64,000 nucleotides of DNA from Oxalobacteraceae bacterium (GCA_013284265.1 JABTBR010000017.1:56145-120144), one strand, 5' to 3'. Shown: positions 24,916 through 34,721, counted from the first letter of the stretch. The notes: a model not told the origin generated them from the letters alone. Made by a program: numbers and translations.

Positions 24916-25785
24916 ATGATCGAATTCTTTATCGGCGTCGACGGTGGCGGTAGCGGCACCCGGGTACGCCTGGCGCGCCGGGACGGCGTGGAAATTGCGG
25001 AAGGCGCCAGCGGCCCCTCGGGTCTGCTGCATGGCATCGCTGCGGCCTGGGCCTCGGTGGAAGACGCGGCGGCCAAGGCCTTCGCCGCCGCCGGCTTGAC
25101 GCTACCGGCGCGCAGCAGCGTGGCTATCGGCCTCGGCCTGGCCGGCGTGCATAACCGTGTGTGGGCGCAATCCTTCGTCAACGCCAATCCCGGCTACGCC
25201 GCCGTGGCACTGGAAACCGACGCCTTTACGACTTTGCTCGGCGCGCACGCCGGCCAGCCCGGCGCCATCATCGCGCTCGGCACCGGCAGCGTGGGCGAGG
25301 TGATGTTTGCCGATGGCCGCCGCCACGAAGTGGGCGGCTGGGGCTTCCCGGCCGGCGACGAAGCGGGCGGCGCCTGGATCGGCATGCGCGCGGTCAGCCA
25401 TATGCAGCAGGTGGTCGATGGCCGCAACGAAGGCGGCGCCTATGCCGACGCGCTGATCGCGGCCTGCGGCGGCCAGCGCGACGCCATGCAGGTGTGGCTG
25501 GCCAGCGCCACCCAGACCCAATACGCCCAGCTGACCCGCATCGTGCTCCAGCATGGCGACACCGATATCAACGCGCGCGCCCTGCTGCTCGAAGCGGGCC
25601 GCCAGGTCGGCCTGTTCGGCCAGGCGCTCGACGCCAGCGGCACGCTGCCGATCGCCCTGTGCGGCGGCCTGGCCGAACCACTGCGTCCTTATGTGACGGC
25701 AGAACTGTTACAGCGAGTCGTGCCGCCGCAAGGCGACTCCGCTGCCGGCGCCTTGCGGCTGATCCAACAACGCTCGAAGGAGTAG
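24916..25785 (+). CDS. BadF/BcrA-type N-acetylglucosamine kinase
   Basis: 289 residues from ATG at 24916; longer upstream reading is non-coding. The ASKHA-fold ATPase motifs are clear: IGVDGGGSGTRVRLA (phosphate 1) at the N terminus, IIALGTGSVGEV (phosphate 2) and GWGFPAGDEAGGAWIG, then LCGGLAEPL near the end. This is the GlcNAc/glucosamine kinase branch found in nag operons; it phosphorylates free GlcNAc in the cytoplasm to GlcNAc-6-P, the substrate of NagA encoded two genes downstream. First gene of the operon, with a strong promoter. The ribosome site is weak. Its stop overlaps the ribosome site of the regulator gene. Confidence 0.85.
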   Translation: MIEFFIGVDGGGSGTRVRLARRDGVEIAEGASGPSGLLHGIAAAWASVEDAAAKAFAAAGLTLPARSSVAIGLGLAGVHNRVWAQSFVNANPGYAAVALETDAFTTLLGAHAGQPGAIIALGTGSVGEVMFADGRRHEVGGWGFPAGDEAGGAWIGMRAVSHMQQVVDGRNEGGAYADALIAACGGQRDAMQVWLASATQTQYAQLTRIVLQHGDTDINARALLLEAGRQVGLFGQALDASGTLPIALCGGLAEPLRPYVTAELLQRVVPPQGDSAAGALRLIQQRSKE

Positions 25786-25788
25786 CCC

Positions 25789-26523
25789 TTGCTAGCCCAG
25801 TTGAACGATTTCCGGCCCGACGCGGAGAGCGACACCCCGCTGTATATGCAGCTGGCCAATAAGCTGTCCGACGGTATCGCCAGCGGCGACTGGCGCGCGA
25901 ACGAAGCGCTGCCGTCCGAGCGCGTGCTGTCCGACATGCTGACGATCTCGCGCGTCACCGCGCGCAAGGCCATCGACCTGCTGTGCGACCGCGGCATGCT
26001 GACCCGCAAGCGCGGTTCCGGCACCTACATCACGCCCAAGCTGGAACAGCCGCTGTCGCGCCTGACCAGTTTTTCGGAAGAGCTGCGCCAGCGCGGCTTC
26101 ACCGCCGGCTCGCGCTGGATCCAGCGCGACATCGGCATCGCCGCGCCGCTGGAACTGCTGTCGCTGGGCCTGTCGCCGAACATGCCGGTGGCGCGCCTGA
26201 AACGCCTGCGCACCGCCGACGATGTGGTGATGGCGATCGAGACGACCACGATACCGGCCCTGTACATGCCCAATCCGCACAGCGTGACCGATTCGCTGTA
26301 CGGCTACCTGGAAGCGAATGGCACCATCCCGATGCGCGCGCTGCAGCATATCCGCGCCGTCAACGCCACCGCCGAACAGGCGCGCCTGGCGAACATCCCG
26401 GCGGGTGCGGCGATGCTGCACATTACCCGCGTGAGTTATCTGGACAACGGCGCAGCGGTGGAACTGACCCACTCCTTCTGCCGTAGTGATTATTATGAAT
26501 TCGTAGCGGAGTCGCGCAGATGA
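25789..26523 (+). CDS. nagQ: GntR/HutC family regulator of GlcNAc use (NagQ-type), TTG start
   Basis: 244 residues from TTG at 25789; AAGGAG sits 7 bases upstream and no ATG is placed to keep the whole HTH. The N-terminal winged helix is TPLYMQLANKLSDGIASGDW ... ALPSERVLSDMLTISRVTARKAIDLL, and the C-terminal UTRA ligand domain begins near 85 (LSRLTSFSEELRQRGF). Such regulators bind GlcNAc-6-P or GlcN-6-P and release nag operons. It lies inside the operon it probably represses, and its end overlaps nagA by four bases. A second GntR gene lies at 42904. Confidence 0.82.
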   Translation: MLAQLNDFRPDAESDTPLYMQLANKLSDGIASGDWRANEALPSERVLSDMLTISRVTARKAIDLLCDRGMLTRKRGSGTYITPKLEQPLSRLTSFSEELRQRGFTAGSRWIQRDIGIAAPLELLSLGLSPNMPVARLKRLRTADDVVMAIETTTIPALYMPNPHSVTDSLYGYLEANGTIPMRALQHIRAVNATAEQARLANIPAGAAMLHITRVSYLDNGAAVELTHSFCRSDYYEFVAESRR

Positions 26524-27617
26524 GCGATGCAATCAAAGGCAATATCCTGACATCGGCGGGCTGGGTCCGCGGTGAAATCACGTTCGATCAGCGCATCGTC
26601 GCCATCCACGGCAGCTCGGTCGATCCCAAGCTGAACGAGGATGACTACATCCTGCCCGGCTTTATCGACCTGCATGTGCACGGCGGCGGCGGCAAGGATA
26701 CGATGGAAGGCGGCGGCGCGGTCCACGCGATCGCGGCGACCCACGCCAGGCATGGCACCACCAGCATGCTGGCCACCACCATGACGGCGCCACCGGAAGA
26801 CATCGACCTGGCCCTGCAGGGCATCGGCGAAGCCTGCGCCAACCGCCGCACGGGCGAAGCGCGCGTACTCGGCGCCCACCTGGAAGGCCCTTACATCAAC
26901 TCCGGCAAGCTCGGTGCGCAGCCTGACTTTGCGCGCGCCGCCAAGCTGGCCGATGTCGAGCGCCTGGAAACCTTCGCGCCGATCAAACTCATTACCGTGG
27001 CACCGGAAATCGCCGGCCACCTCGATCTGGTGCGCGAGCTGACCGATGCCGGCATGCGCGTGCAGATCGGCCACACCCTCGGCTCCTACGAAGACGGCGT
27101 GGCCGCCCTCGAACATGGCGCGGCCGGCTTCACCCACCTGTTCAACGCCATGCCCGGCCTGCACCACCGCGAGCCCGGCATGGTGGGCGCGGCCCTGGCC
27201 CATGCGCAGTACGCGGAAATCATCGTCGACCTGCTGCACGTGCATCCAGGCGCGATCCGCACCGCGCTGCGCGCCATTCCCCATCTCTACTGCGTCACCG
27301 ATTCGACCGCCGCCACCGGCATGCCGGACGGCGAGTACATGCTGGGCCGCCACACCGTGCACAAGTGCATGGGCGGCGTGCGCCTGGCCGACGGCACCCT
27401 TGCCGGCAGCACCCTCACTATGGACCAGGCGCTACGCAACCTGGTTGGACTGGGCCTCGATCTGGCAGACGCCTCGGCCCGCGTCTCAAGCAATGCGGCC
27501 GACTATCTCGGCCTGCAGGAACGTGGCCGGCTTTCGCCCGGCGCGTATGCCGATGTGGTCGTGCTAGACCGCGACCTCAATCTCAAAGCCGTCTATATCG
27601 AAGGAGAATTGCTGTGA
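26520..27617 (+). CDS. nagA: N-acetylglucosamine-6-phosphate deacetylase
   Basis: 365 residues. Amidohydrolase motifs in order: FIDLHVHGGGGKD with H52 and H54, HLEGPYIN with metal ligand E122, IGHTLG with H185, FTHLFNAM with H206 and the catalytic D261 in CVTDSTAATG. The enzyme removes acetate from GlcNAc-6-P to give GlcN-6-P. The ATG overlaps the regulator stop (ATGA), and the deaminase start overlaps its own stop, so all three are translationally coupled. Confidence 0.95.
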   Translation: MSDAIKGNILTSAGWVRGEITFDQRIVAIHGSSVDPKLNEDDYILPGFIDLHVHGGGGKDTMEGGGAVHAIAATHARHGTTSMLATTMTAPPEDIDLALQGIGEACANRRTGEARVLGAHLEGPYINSGKLGAQPDFARAAKLADVERLETFAPIKLITVAPEIAGHLDLVRELTDAGMRVQIGHTLGSYEDGVAALEHGAAGFTHLFNAMPGLHHREPGMVGAALAHAQYAEIIVDLLHVHPGAIRTALRAIPHLYCVTDSTAATGMPDGEYMLGRHTVHKCMGGVRLADGTLAGSTLTMDQALRNLVGLGLDLADASARVSSNAADYLGLQERGRLSPGAYADVVVLDRDLNLKAVYIEGELL

Positions 27618-28636
27618 CCTCAATGATGTTGAAAGAAGCCCTGTCCGCCGCCGAATGCGTCGCCCACCAGCTGGCGAACGATGGTGACCGCTACGCGGAA
27701 CTGGGCCGTAAATTGAGGAGCACGTCCTTCTCGACCGCGCTGACGATCGCGCGCGGCAGCTCGGACCACGCGTCCGCCTATGCCGCCTACCTGATCATGG
27801 CCCGTCTGGGCCGCGTGGTGGCATCGCTGCCGATGTCGCTCGTGACGCTGAACAAATCGCCGCTGATCACCCGCGACACGCTGGCCATCTCGATCTCGCA
27901 ATCGGGCCAGAGCCCGGACGTGGTCGAACCGATCCGCTACTTCCGCGATGGCGGCGCCACCACCGTGGCCCTGGTCAACGACATCGATTCGCCGCTGGCA
28001 CACGCCGCCGAATGGGCCATGCCGCTGCGCGCAGGCAAAGAGCAGAGCGTCGCCGCCACCAAGAGCTTCATCACCAGCCTGGTCGCCGGTGCGCGCATGG
28101 TCGCCCAATGGCAGAACGATCCGGAACTGCTGGCCGGCCTGGAAGCCCTGCCGGAATCGCTGCTGGCCGCCACCAAGGAAGACTGGTCGCCCGCCATCGA
28201 GATCCTGGCACCGGCGCGCAACATCATGGTCGTCGGTCGCGGCATCAGCTTCCCGGTCGCCCTGGAAGCCGGCCTGAAATTCAAGGAAACCTCGGCCCTG
28301 CAGGCCGAAGCCTTCAGCGGCGCGGAAATCAAGCACGGCCCGATGGCCCTGATCGAAGAAGGCTATCCGCTGATGATCTTCGCCACCCGTGGCGCGACCC
28401 AGGCCAGCCTGCTGGCCCTGGCCAGCGAAATGCGCGGCCGTGGTGCGCGCGTGATCCTGGCCGCACCGGCCGACGTGGCCGAGCGCGACCTGACCCTGCC
28501 GGTGGCAGCCACGCCGGATCTGGACCCGATCGTCGCGATCCAGGCCTTCTACGTGATGGCAGCCAAGCTGGCGGCCGCGCGCGGCATGGACCCGGACGCG
28601 CCGCGCCACCTGAGCAAAGTCACCAAGACCAACTAA
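27614..28636 (+). CDS. SIS-domain glucosamine-6-phosphate deaminase (NagB-II type)
   Basis: 340 residues if started at GTG 27614, where GAAGGAG stands 6 bases upstream and the start overlaps the nagA stop; ATG at 27623 is the alternative. Two SIS domains are visible (ALTIARGSSDHASAYAAYLIMARLG with ISISQSGQSPDVVEPIRYFRDGG, and NIMVVGRGISFPVALEAGLKFKETS with AEIKHGPMALIEEG), as in the isomerase half of GlmS but with no glutaminase domain. Such proteins in nag operons deaminate and isomerise GlcN-6-P to fructose-6-P, replacing classical NagB, which is not seen here. Confidence 0.87.
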   Translation: MTSMMLKEALSAAECVAHQLANDGDRYAELGRKLRSTSFSTALTIARGSSDHASAYAAYLIMARLGRVVASLPMSLVTLNKSPLITRDTLAISISQSGQSPDVVEPIRYFRDGGATTVALVNDIDSPLAHAAEWAMPLRAGKEQSVAATKSFITSLVAGARMVAQWQNDPELLAGLEALPESLLAATKEDWSPAIEILAPARNIMVVGRGISFPVALEAGLKFKETSALQAEAFSGAEIKHGPMALIEEGYPLMIFATRGATQASLLALASEMRGRGARVILAAPADVAERDLTLPVAATPDLDPIVAIQAFYVMAAKLAAARGMDPDAPRHLSKVTKTN

Positions 28637-28672
28637 GCGCAGCGCTTCCATGGCCTCCACCCTCCTCCATCC

Positions 28673-29965
28673 ATGAAGATCTCGACTCTGCTGAGCGCAT
28701 GGATGGCGCTGGGATTGGCCATGTCCGGCGCGCCCGTGGCCACGGCCACCGCGGCGGCTAGCGTCACCGCGCCGGAAAGGATCGAGTTCTGGACCTTCAG
28801 CATGAAGCCGCGCTTCACGCCCTACTTCAACGAGCTGGTACGCAAGTACGAAGCCGGCAATCCCGGTGTCAAGGTCGAGTGGGTGGACTTTCCGTGGGAC
28901 GTGATCCAGACCAAGCTGGTGACCCGCATCGTGGCCGGCACGCCGCCCGCGCTGGTCAACCTGAACGTGCCCTGGGCCGACGAATTCGCCCGCGACGGCC
29001 TGCTCGCGCCGGTCGATGAACTGCTGGGCGAGGCCCGCGCACGCTACATCCCGTCCACGCTGGAAGACCTGACCTTCGGCGGCAAGACCTACGGTTTCCC
29101 GCTGTACAGCAATGTCGCGGTGATCGCCTATAACACCCAGATTTTCAAGGCAGCCGGCATTGCGCATGCGCCGCGCACGCTGGACGAACAACTGTCCTTC
29201 GCGCGCCAGATCGCCGCGCGCACCGGCAAGGCCGGCCTGTGCCCCGCCCTGTCCAAGATTGACGGGCTGATGATGCAGCAAGGCCTGCCCGTGATCCGCG
29301 ACGGCAAGGCCGTCTTCAACTCGCCCGAACACGTGGCCCTGATCACCAAGCTGGCGCTGACCTACAAGGCCGGTGGCCTGCTCAAGGACGCGCTGTTCGC
29401 CGAGGATAACTTCCCCGCCGCGATCGACGCCTACAAGGGCGGCCGCCTGGGCATGCTGCTGGCGCCGCCCACCGCGCTAAAGCGCATCCAGGGCGATAGC
29501 GCCGACATCTACGCCATCACCGATGTGGCGCCCGCGCCGCTGGGACCGACCGGCATCGCCGACGGCGGCTGGCTGATCCACTTCGCCGTACCCAAGAATG
29601 TCGACACGCGCCTGCTGCCCGCCGTGGGCAAGTTCGCGCGCTACCTGACCAATGACGACAACCAGCTGGCCTTCGCGCGCCAGGCCAGCGTCTATCCGGC
29701 CATGATCAAGGCCGCCGCCGATCCCTTCTTCACCACGGTGCCGCCCAAGGCTGGCGCGGCCGAAAAAGCCGTCTCCGCAGGCGCCGTCTCGATGCCCCAT
29801 GCGCACACCCTGTATGTGGCCGGCGTGACCGATTACGACGAACTGCGCCGCTCGCTGGTCAAAGCGGTGGAAGCCGGCGTCACCGGCCGCCAGGATGTGA
29901 AGCAGGCGCTCGACCAGGCGGTCGCGATCTGGAACAAGAAGCTGGCCAGCCAGCGGAGCCACTGA
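28673..29965 (+). CDS. ABC sugar transporter substrate-binding protein
   Basis: 430 residues with a signal peptide (MKISTLLSAWMALGLAMSGAPVATATAAA). The mature part is a type-B sugar-binding protein: IEFWTFSMKPRFTPYFNELVRKYEAGNPGVKVEWVDFPWD at its start, then YNTQIFKAAGI, AYKGGRLGML and GWLIHFAVPK. There is no lipobox cysteine, so it should be free in the periplasm. Followed at 2 bp by a MalF-type permease. From the operon the ligand is probably GlcNAc, chitobiose or a related oligosaccharide. No ribosome site of quality precedes the ATG. Confidence 0.85.
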   Translation: MKISTLLSAWMALGLAMSGAPVATATAAASVTAPERIEFWTFSMKPRFTPYFNELVRKYEAGNPGVKVEWVDFPWDVIQTKLVTRIVAGTPPALVNLNVPWADEFARDGLLAPVDELLGEARARYIPSTLEDLTFGGKTYGFPLYSNVAVIAYNTQIFKAAGIAHAPRTLDEQLSFARQIAARTGKAGLCPALSKIDGLMMQQGLPVIRDGKAVFNSPEHVALITKLALTYKAGGLLKDALFAEDNFPAAIDAYKGGRLGMLLAPPTALKRIQGDSADIYAITDVAPAPLGPTGIADGGWLIHFAVPKNVDTRLLPAVGKFARYLTNDDNQLAFARQASVYPAMIKAAADPFFTTVPPKAGAAEKAVSAGAVSMPHAHTLYVAGVTDYDELRRSLVKAVEAGVTGRQDVKQALDQAVAIWNKKLASQRSH

Positions 29966-29967
29966 TC

Positions 29968-30846
29968 ATGGACGCCGCCAAAACCCATCATCGTCACTCG
30001 CTGCAAGCCTGGCTTTTTTTGGCGCCGGCCCTGCTGCTGCTGGCGCTGTTCTCGTTTTGGCCGGTCGCCTTCGGCTCCTGGCTGGCCTTCACCGACTACA
30101 GCCTGATCCGCCCGACCCACTGGGTGGGCCTGGATAATTTCCGCTACATCTTCGACAACGAGATGTTCGTCACCGGCCTGAAAAATTCGCTGGTGTTCCT
30201 GCTGATGGTGCCCTTCGTGCAGATCGGCGCGCTCAGCCTGGCCGTGCTGGTGAACAACCAGCTACCCGGCATCCGCTACTTCCGCGCCGCCTTCTATGTG
30301 CCCGTCGTGACCACCGTGTCCGTGGTCGGCATCATGTGGGGCTTCATGTTCCATGAACAGGGCGCGCTCAATTACGTGCTGATGACGCTCAATCTGGTCG
30401 GCGCGCCGGTGGGCTGGCTGTCCAACGATACGCTGGCGCTGTTCTCCATCATGTTCGTCACGCTGTGGCGCGGCTTGGGCTGGTATATGGTGATGTACCT
30501 GGCCGCGCTGCAAGCGGTACCGGCCGACATGCAGGAAGCGGCGATTCTCGATGGCGCCAACCGCTGGCAGCGTTTCTGGAAAATCACCGTGCCGATGCTG
30601 CGCCCCACCATCATGGTCTGCACCATCCTGTCGGTACTGGCCGCGCTCAAGGCCTACCAGGAAGTCGATGTGCTCACCCAGGGCGGACCGATGAACTCCA
30701 CCTTCACCGGCCTGTACTACGCCTACGACCAGGGCCTCAAACACCTGAAGCTGCCGCGCGCGCTGGCGGCCAGCTTCGTCGTATCGGTCTTCTGCGTCGG
30801 CATCGCCATCCTGTGCCTGCGCTATATCAAACCAAGGCAGAGCTGA
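29968..30846 (+). CDS. ABC sugar transporter permease, MalF-type
   Basis: 292 residues with about six membrane helices (first one LFLAPALLLLALFSFWPVAFGSWLAF). The EAA loop that contacts the ATPase is present as EAAILDGANRWQRFWKITVPMLRP. The start has GGAG upstream. Its TGA overlaps the ATG of the MalG-type gene by one base. Transports the sugar delivered by the upstream binding protein, with the ATPase encoded at 34722. Confidence 0.88.
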   Translation: MDAAKTHHRHSLQAWLFLAPALLLLALFSFWPVAFGSWLAFTDYSLIRPTHWVGLDNFRYIFDNEMFVTGLKNSLVFLLMVPFVQIGALSLAVLVNNQLPGIRYFRAAFYVPVVTTVSVVGIMWGFMFHEQGALNYVLMTLNLVGAPVGWLSNDTLALFSIMFVTLWRGLGWYMVMYLAALQAVPADMQEAAILDGANRWQRFWKITVPMLRPTIMVCTILSVLAALKAYQEVDVLTQGGPMNSTFTGLYYAYDQGLKHLKLPRALAASFVVSVFCVGIAILCLRYIKPRQS

Positions 30847-31664
30847 TGCGCCACCACCCTCTTCAAGTGCTTGGCCACTATCTGCTGCTGTGCGCGATCG
30901 CCATTGTCTGCGTGTTCCCGTTCTGGTGGACGCTGGTCACGGCGCTGTCCACGGAAGGCAATATCTTCGCCTTTCCGCCCACCTTCTGGCCGCGCGCGGT
31001 ATCGCTGGAGAATTTCGCCGAAGCCTTCCGCGCGATTCCCATCCTGGCCTTCTACCGCAACTCGCTGTTCATCGCCGCCTGCACCGTGTTCTGGAAACTG
31101 GCCTTGTGCTCGCTGGCCGCCTACCCGCTGGCACGGCTGCACTTTAAAGGCCGCAAGCTGGTGTTCGGCCTGATCCTGGCCACGCTGGTGCTGCCGTCCG
31201 AAGTGAACTTCCTGGTCAACTTCATCACCGTCACCAAACTCAGTCTGGTCGACAGCTACACCGGCGTGATCCTGCCGAACGTGGTGACGGCGGTGGCGAT
31301 CCTGCTGCTCAAGCAAGCTTTCGAGGAAGTGCCGCAGGACCTGATCGACGCTGCCCGCGTCGATGGCGCCAGCGAGTGGACCATCTTCAGCAAGATCATG
31401 CTGCCGCTGATCGCGCCGTGGCTGGCCACGGTCGGCATCCTGACGGCGGTCGAATCCTGGAACGAATACATCTGGCCCTCGATCGTGATGAGCAAGCCGG
31501 ACGATTTTCCGCTGTCGGTGGGTGTGCTGTATTTGCGCGGCACCTTCGGCAGTAGCACGCGCGTGATCGCCGCCGGTACCGTGCTGACCATCCTGCCCAC
31601 GCTGGCAGCCTTCCTCTTTACTCAACGATTCTTCATGCGTGGCATGGACGGAGCTGTGAAATGA
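30846..31664 (+). CDS. ABC sugar transporter permease, MalG-type
   Basis: 272 residues from ATG at 30846, which overlaps the previous stop (TGATG). About six helices; EAA loop DAARVDGASEWTIFSKIMLPLIAP; C-terminal FLFTQRFFMRGMDGAVK is the usual MalG end. Its own stop overlaps the ATG of the GH3 gene by four bases, so transporter and hydrolase are translationally coupled. Confidence 0.88.
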   Translation: MRHHPLQVLGHYLLLCAIAIVCVFPFWWTLVTALSTEGNIFAFPPTFWPRAVSLENFAEAFRAIPILAFYRNSLFIAACTVFWKLALCSLAAYPLARLHFKGRKLVFGLILATLVLPSEVNFLVNFITVTKLSLVDSYTGVILPNVVTAVAILLLKQAFEEVPQDLIDAARVDGASEWTIFSKIMLPLIAPWLATVGILTAVESWNEYIWPSIVMSKPDDFPLSVGVLYLRGTFGSSTRVIAAGTVLTILPTLAAFLFTQRFFMRGMDGAVK

Positions 31665-33172
31665 CCCAAACCCCGACGTTACCCCAAACTCTAAGCCAAC
31701 TCAGAAAAATCGCCGGCCAGCTGATCATGATCCGCTTCCCCGGCACCGCGCTCGACGACGCGACCGCGCAGTTCATCCGCGACAACGGCATCCGCGCGGT
31801 CTGTCTGTTCCGCGGCAATATGACCGACTCCGAACAGTTGGGCCGCCTGACCGCGCATCTGCGCGCCATCATGGGCCCGGAATCGCTGATCGCGATCGAC
31901 CAGGAAGGCGGCGCCGTGGTGCGTTCGACCTGGGTGCCGGCACCGCCGGCCGCGATGGGCCTGGGCGCGGCCGACGACACCGACCTGGCCCAGCGTACCG
32001 GCGCGGCCGTGGCGCGCGCGGTCAAGGCCATGGGTTTCAACTGGAACTTCGCGCCGGTGCTGGACCTGAACAACAACCCGCACAATCCGGTCATCGCCGA
32101 ACGCTCCTTCGGCGCCGAGCCGCAACGCGCGGCCGAACTGGCCATGGCCTGGATGGCCGGCAGCCATGCCGAAGGCGTGGCCTGCTGCGTCAAGCACTTC
32201 CCCGGCCATGGCGACACCAACGTCGATTCGCACCGCGACCTGCCGACCGTGGACAAGCCGGTGGCCGAGCTGCAGCGCCTGGAACTGGCGCCGTTCCGCC
32301 TGGCCTCGGGCGCCGCGCCGGCCATGATGACGGCGCACATCGTCTACCCGGCGCTGGACCCTGACTTCCCGGCCACCATGTCGCGCCGCATCCTGACCGG
32401 CCTGCTGCGCGAGGAATGGGACTATCGCGGCGTCGTCATTACCGACGGCATGGACATGCACGCCATCGCCGGCCGTTATGGCGTGGGCAATGCCGCCGTG
32501 CGCGCACTGACCGCCGGCGCCGACATGGTGATGGCGCTCGGCACCACCGAAACCCAGGATGAAACCCTGAACGCGATCGCCGCCGCGCTGGAGTCGGGCG
32601 AACTGACGATGGACGAAGTCGAGACCCGCCTGGCGCGCCTGTCCGCGCTGGCGCTGGCCTATCCATGCAAACCGCGCTCCTACAAGGAAGACGCGGCCGA
32701 CCGCGACATCATGGCCGAAGGCTGGCGCCGCAGCCTGAGCGCGCGCGGCAATCCGCAGCGTCCTCCGGCTGGCGCCAAGCTGCGCCTGGTGGTACGCCAG
32801 GATGTGGTCAGCGACGGCGTGTCCGAAGCGGGCGTGCCGGCCGAAAACGTGGCCGCCTCGCTGCGCCGTCTGTACGACGTGGAGATGGTGACCTTTGCCG
32901 ATGCCGAGACCTTCGACTGGAACGCGCTGCCGCAGGATGGCCGCTTCACGGTGCTGGCCTCGACTTCGCGGTTGCGCTACGGCGAACATGCGCGCGGCAA
33001 CTGGAAGCCCGACCTGCATCTGGCGCTGTGGAATCCTTACCAGTCGCTCGACATCGGCGCACCGGCGCTGCTGACCTATGGTTTCGCGGTACCGGCGCTG
33101 AACGCGGTCAACGCATGGCTGTCGGGCGAGCTGGAAGCGCAAGGGCGCGTTCCGGTGCCGGGCTTCGAATAA
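31661..33172 (+). CDS. GH3 beta-N-acetylhexosaminidase
   Basis: 503 residues, no signal peptide, so cytoplasmic. The GH3 hexosaminidase fingerprint KHFPGHGDTNVDSHRDLP lies at 178-195, and the nucleophile is D262 in VVITDGMDMHA. The general acid-base His is in the fingerprint (H191). Beyond about residue 345 there is a second domain of about 155 residues that short NagZ proteins (about 340 residues) lack. It probably cleaves imported chitobiose or other GlcNAc-beta-linked sugars to GlcNAc, feeding the kinase. It may also act on muropeptide sugars, given the AmpG-like gene next to it. Repeat copy B begins at its stop codon. Confidence 0.9.
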   Translation: MTQTPTLPQTLSQLRKIAGQLIMIRFPGTALDDATAQFIRDNGIRAVCLFRGNMTDSEQLGRLTAHLRAIMGPESLIAIDQEGGAVVRSTWVPAPPAAMGLGAADDTDLAQRTGAAVARAVKAMGFNWNFAPVLDLNNNPHNPVIAERSFGAEPQRAAELAMAWMAGSHAEGVACCVKHFPGHGDTNVDSHRDLPTVDKPVAELQRLELAPFRLASGAAPAMMTAHIVYPALDPDFPATMSRRILTGLLREEWDYRGVVITDGMDMHAIAGRYGVGNAAVRALTAGADMVMALGTTETQDETLNAIAAALESGELTMDEVETRLARLSALALAYPCKPRSYKEDAADRDIMAEGWRRSLSARGNPQRPPAGAKLRLVVRQDVVSDGVSEAGVPAENVAASLRRLYDVEMVTFADAETFDWNALPQDGRFTVLASTSRLRYGEHARGNWKPDLHLALWNPYQSLDIGAPALLTYGFAVPALNAVNAWLSGELEAQGRVPVPGFE

Positions 33173-33335
33173 AACCCGCGGCAAAGAGCCGGGGCAGTTT
33201 TTAGAACCCACGGCAAAGAGCCGGGGCAGCTGTTAGAACCCACGGCAAAGAGCCGGGGGCCTGTCCCCCAGGGACAGGCGGGGCGCAGCCCCTCCCCGGA
33301 CCCTGGGTCAGACCCCAGGGGTACGCCGTGGGTTC
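33173..33335. repeat. Palindromic dispersed repeat, copy B (long form, tripled left arm)
   Basis: The left arm AACCC(A/G)CGGCAAAGAGCCGGGG occurs three times with a 32-bp period (from 33173, 33205 and 33237). The centre with CCTGTCCC / GGGACAGG and GGGGCGCAGCCCC follows, then the right arm ACGCCGTGGGTTC. It lies between the GH3 and permease genes of the same operon. Confidence 0.9.
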
Positions 33336-33403
33336 AAGCAGGCGCTGAAACAAAACACGTACAAACGCCGGCGTCCACGCCGGCTCAGGGGAGACAAGCA
33401 GCA

Positions 33404-34717
33404 ATGGACGACAACAAGCACAATGTACGCAACCCGAAGTTCTGGGTTCCCAGCCTGTATCTGGCGCAAGGCCTGCCCTTCTTCGCGGTGGCCATCGTGG
33501 CCAGCCAGATGCTCAAGAGTATGGGCGTGCCCAACGATGAGCTGAACCACTGGACCGGCCTGATCGGCCTGGCCTGGGTCTTCAAACCCCTGTGGAGTCC
33601 CTTCCTGGAACTGGCCAGCAGCAAGAAGATCGTCGTGGTCGGCTTCCAGATCCTGGGCGGCGTCTGCCTCGGGCTGGTGGCGCTGGCATTGCAGGCGCCA
33701 TTCTGGTTCGCCGCGTCGATGGCGATGCTGGCCCTGGTCGCGATCTCCTCGGCCACCCACGACATCGCCTGCGACGGCCTGTACATCACCAGCCTGTCGG
33801 AAAAAGGCCAGGCCGAATACGCCGGCTGGACCGGTACCTTCTTCAACGCCGGCAAATTCTTCACCACCGGCGCGCTGCTGCTGCTGGCCGGCCAGCTGGA
33901 AAAGTCGGTCGGTGTAGTGCCCGCCTGGACCACCTGCTTCGGCATCCTGGCCGTCATCATGCTGGCCCTGGGTGCCTACAACAGCTGGGCCCTGCCGCAG
34001 GCCAAGAATGAAATCACGGCCGACACCACCGCCTCTGCCATTGCGCGCACGCTGTGGGAAGTGATCGTCGAGTTCTTCAAGAAACCCGGCATCTGGGTGT
34101 CTATCCTGTTCATCATCCTGTTCCGCGCCGGCGAGGCGCAGGTGCAGGCGATCGGCCCGCTGTTCCTGCGCGAGGCGCGCGAACTGGGCGGCCTTGGCCT
34201 CACCACCTCGGAAGTGGGCGCCGTGTATGGCACCGTCGGCACCGTCGCCTTCGTGGTCGGCAGTATCGCCGGCGGCTACTTCACCTCCTGGCTGGGCCTC
34301 AAGCGCGCCATCCTGTGGCTGATCCTGGCGGTCAATCTGCCGAACGTGGTGTTCTATGTGCTGTCGGCCTACCAGCCGTCCAACCTGGCCTTCATCGGCG
34401 CGGCGCTCAGCGTGGAGATGTTCGGCTACGGCTTCGGCTTCGTCGGCCTGATCCTGTACATGATGCAGGTGGTCGCGCCGGGCAAGTACCAGACCGCCCA
34501 CTATGCGTTCGCCACCGGGATCATGCAACTGGGCCTGGTGCTGTTCAAACTGGTCAGCGGCGATATCCAGGTGGCGATCGGCTATCAGCACTTCTTCATC
34601 TGGGTCATGCTCAGCGCGATTCCGGTGGCGATCCTGTCGCAGATCATTCCAATGACCGCTCCGGTGGCCGACGCTGAACCCGAGCAGGCGGCAGGCAAGA
34701 CCGCGACGGCGGGCTAA
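33404..34717 (+). CDS. AmpG-like MFS permease
   Basis: 437 residues with 12 or so helices. The N terminus [28 protein letters not shown] and the [14 protein letters not shown] segment match AmpG-family muropeptide/GlcNAc-anhydro-sugar transporters, and close relatives occur in chitin operons. GGGGAG lies 10 bases before the ATG. It follows the GH3 gene (with repeat copy B between) and precedes the ABC ATPase gene by 4 bp. Likely cargo: a GlcNAc-containing sugar; whether it serves chitin or cell-wall recycling cannot be told from the sequence. Confidence 0.82.
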   Translation: MDDNKHNVRNPKFWVPSLYLAQGLPFFAVAIVASQMLKSMGVPNDELNHWTGLIGLAWVFKPLWSPFLELASSKKIVVVGFQILGGVCLGLVALALQAPFWFAASMAMLALVAISSATHDIACDGLYITSLSEKGQAEYAGWTGTFFNAGKFFTTGALLLLAGQLEKSVGVVPAWTTCFGILAVIMLALGAYNSWALPQAKNEITADTTASAIARTLWEVIVEFFKKPGIWVSILFIILFRAGEAQVQAIGPLFLREARELGGLGLTTSEVGAVYGTVGTVAFVVGSIAGGYFTSWLGLKRAILWLILAVNLPNVVFYVLSAYQPSNLAFIGAALSVEMFGYGFGFVGLILYMMQVVAPGKYQTAHYAFATGIMQLGLVLFKLVSGDIQVAIGYQHFFIWVMLSAIPVAILSQIIPMTAPVADAEPEQAAGKTATAG

Positions 34718-34721
34718 GCGG

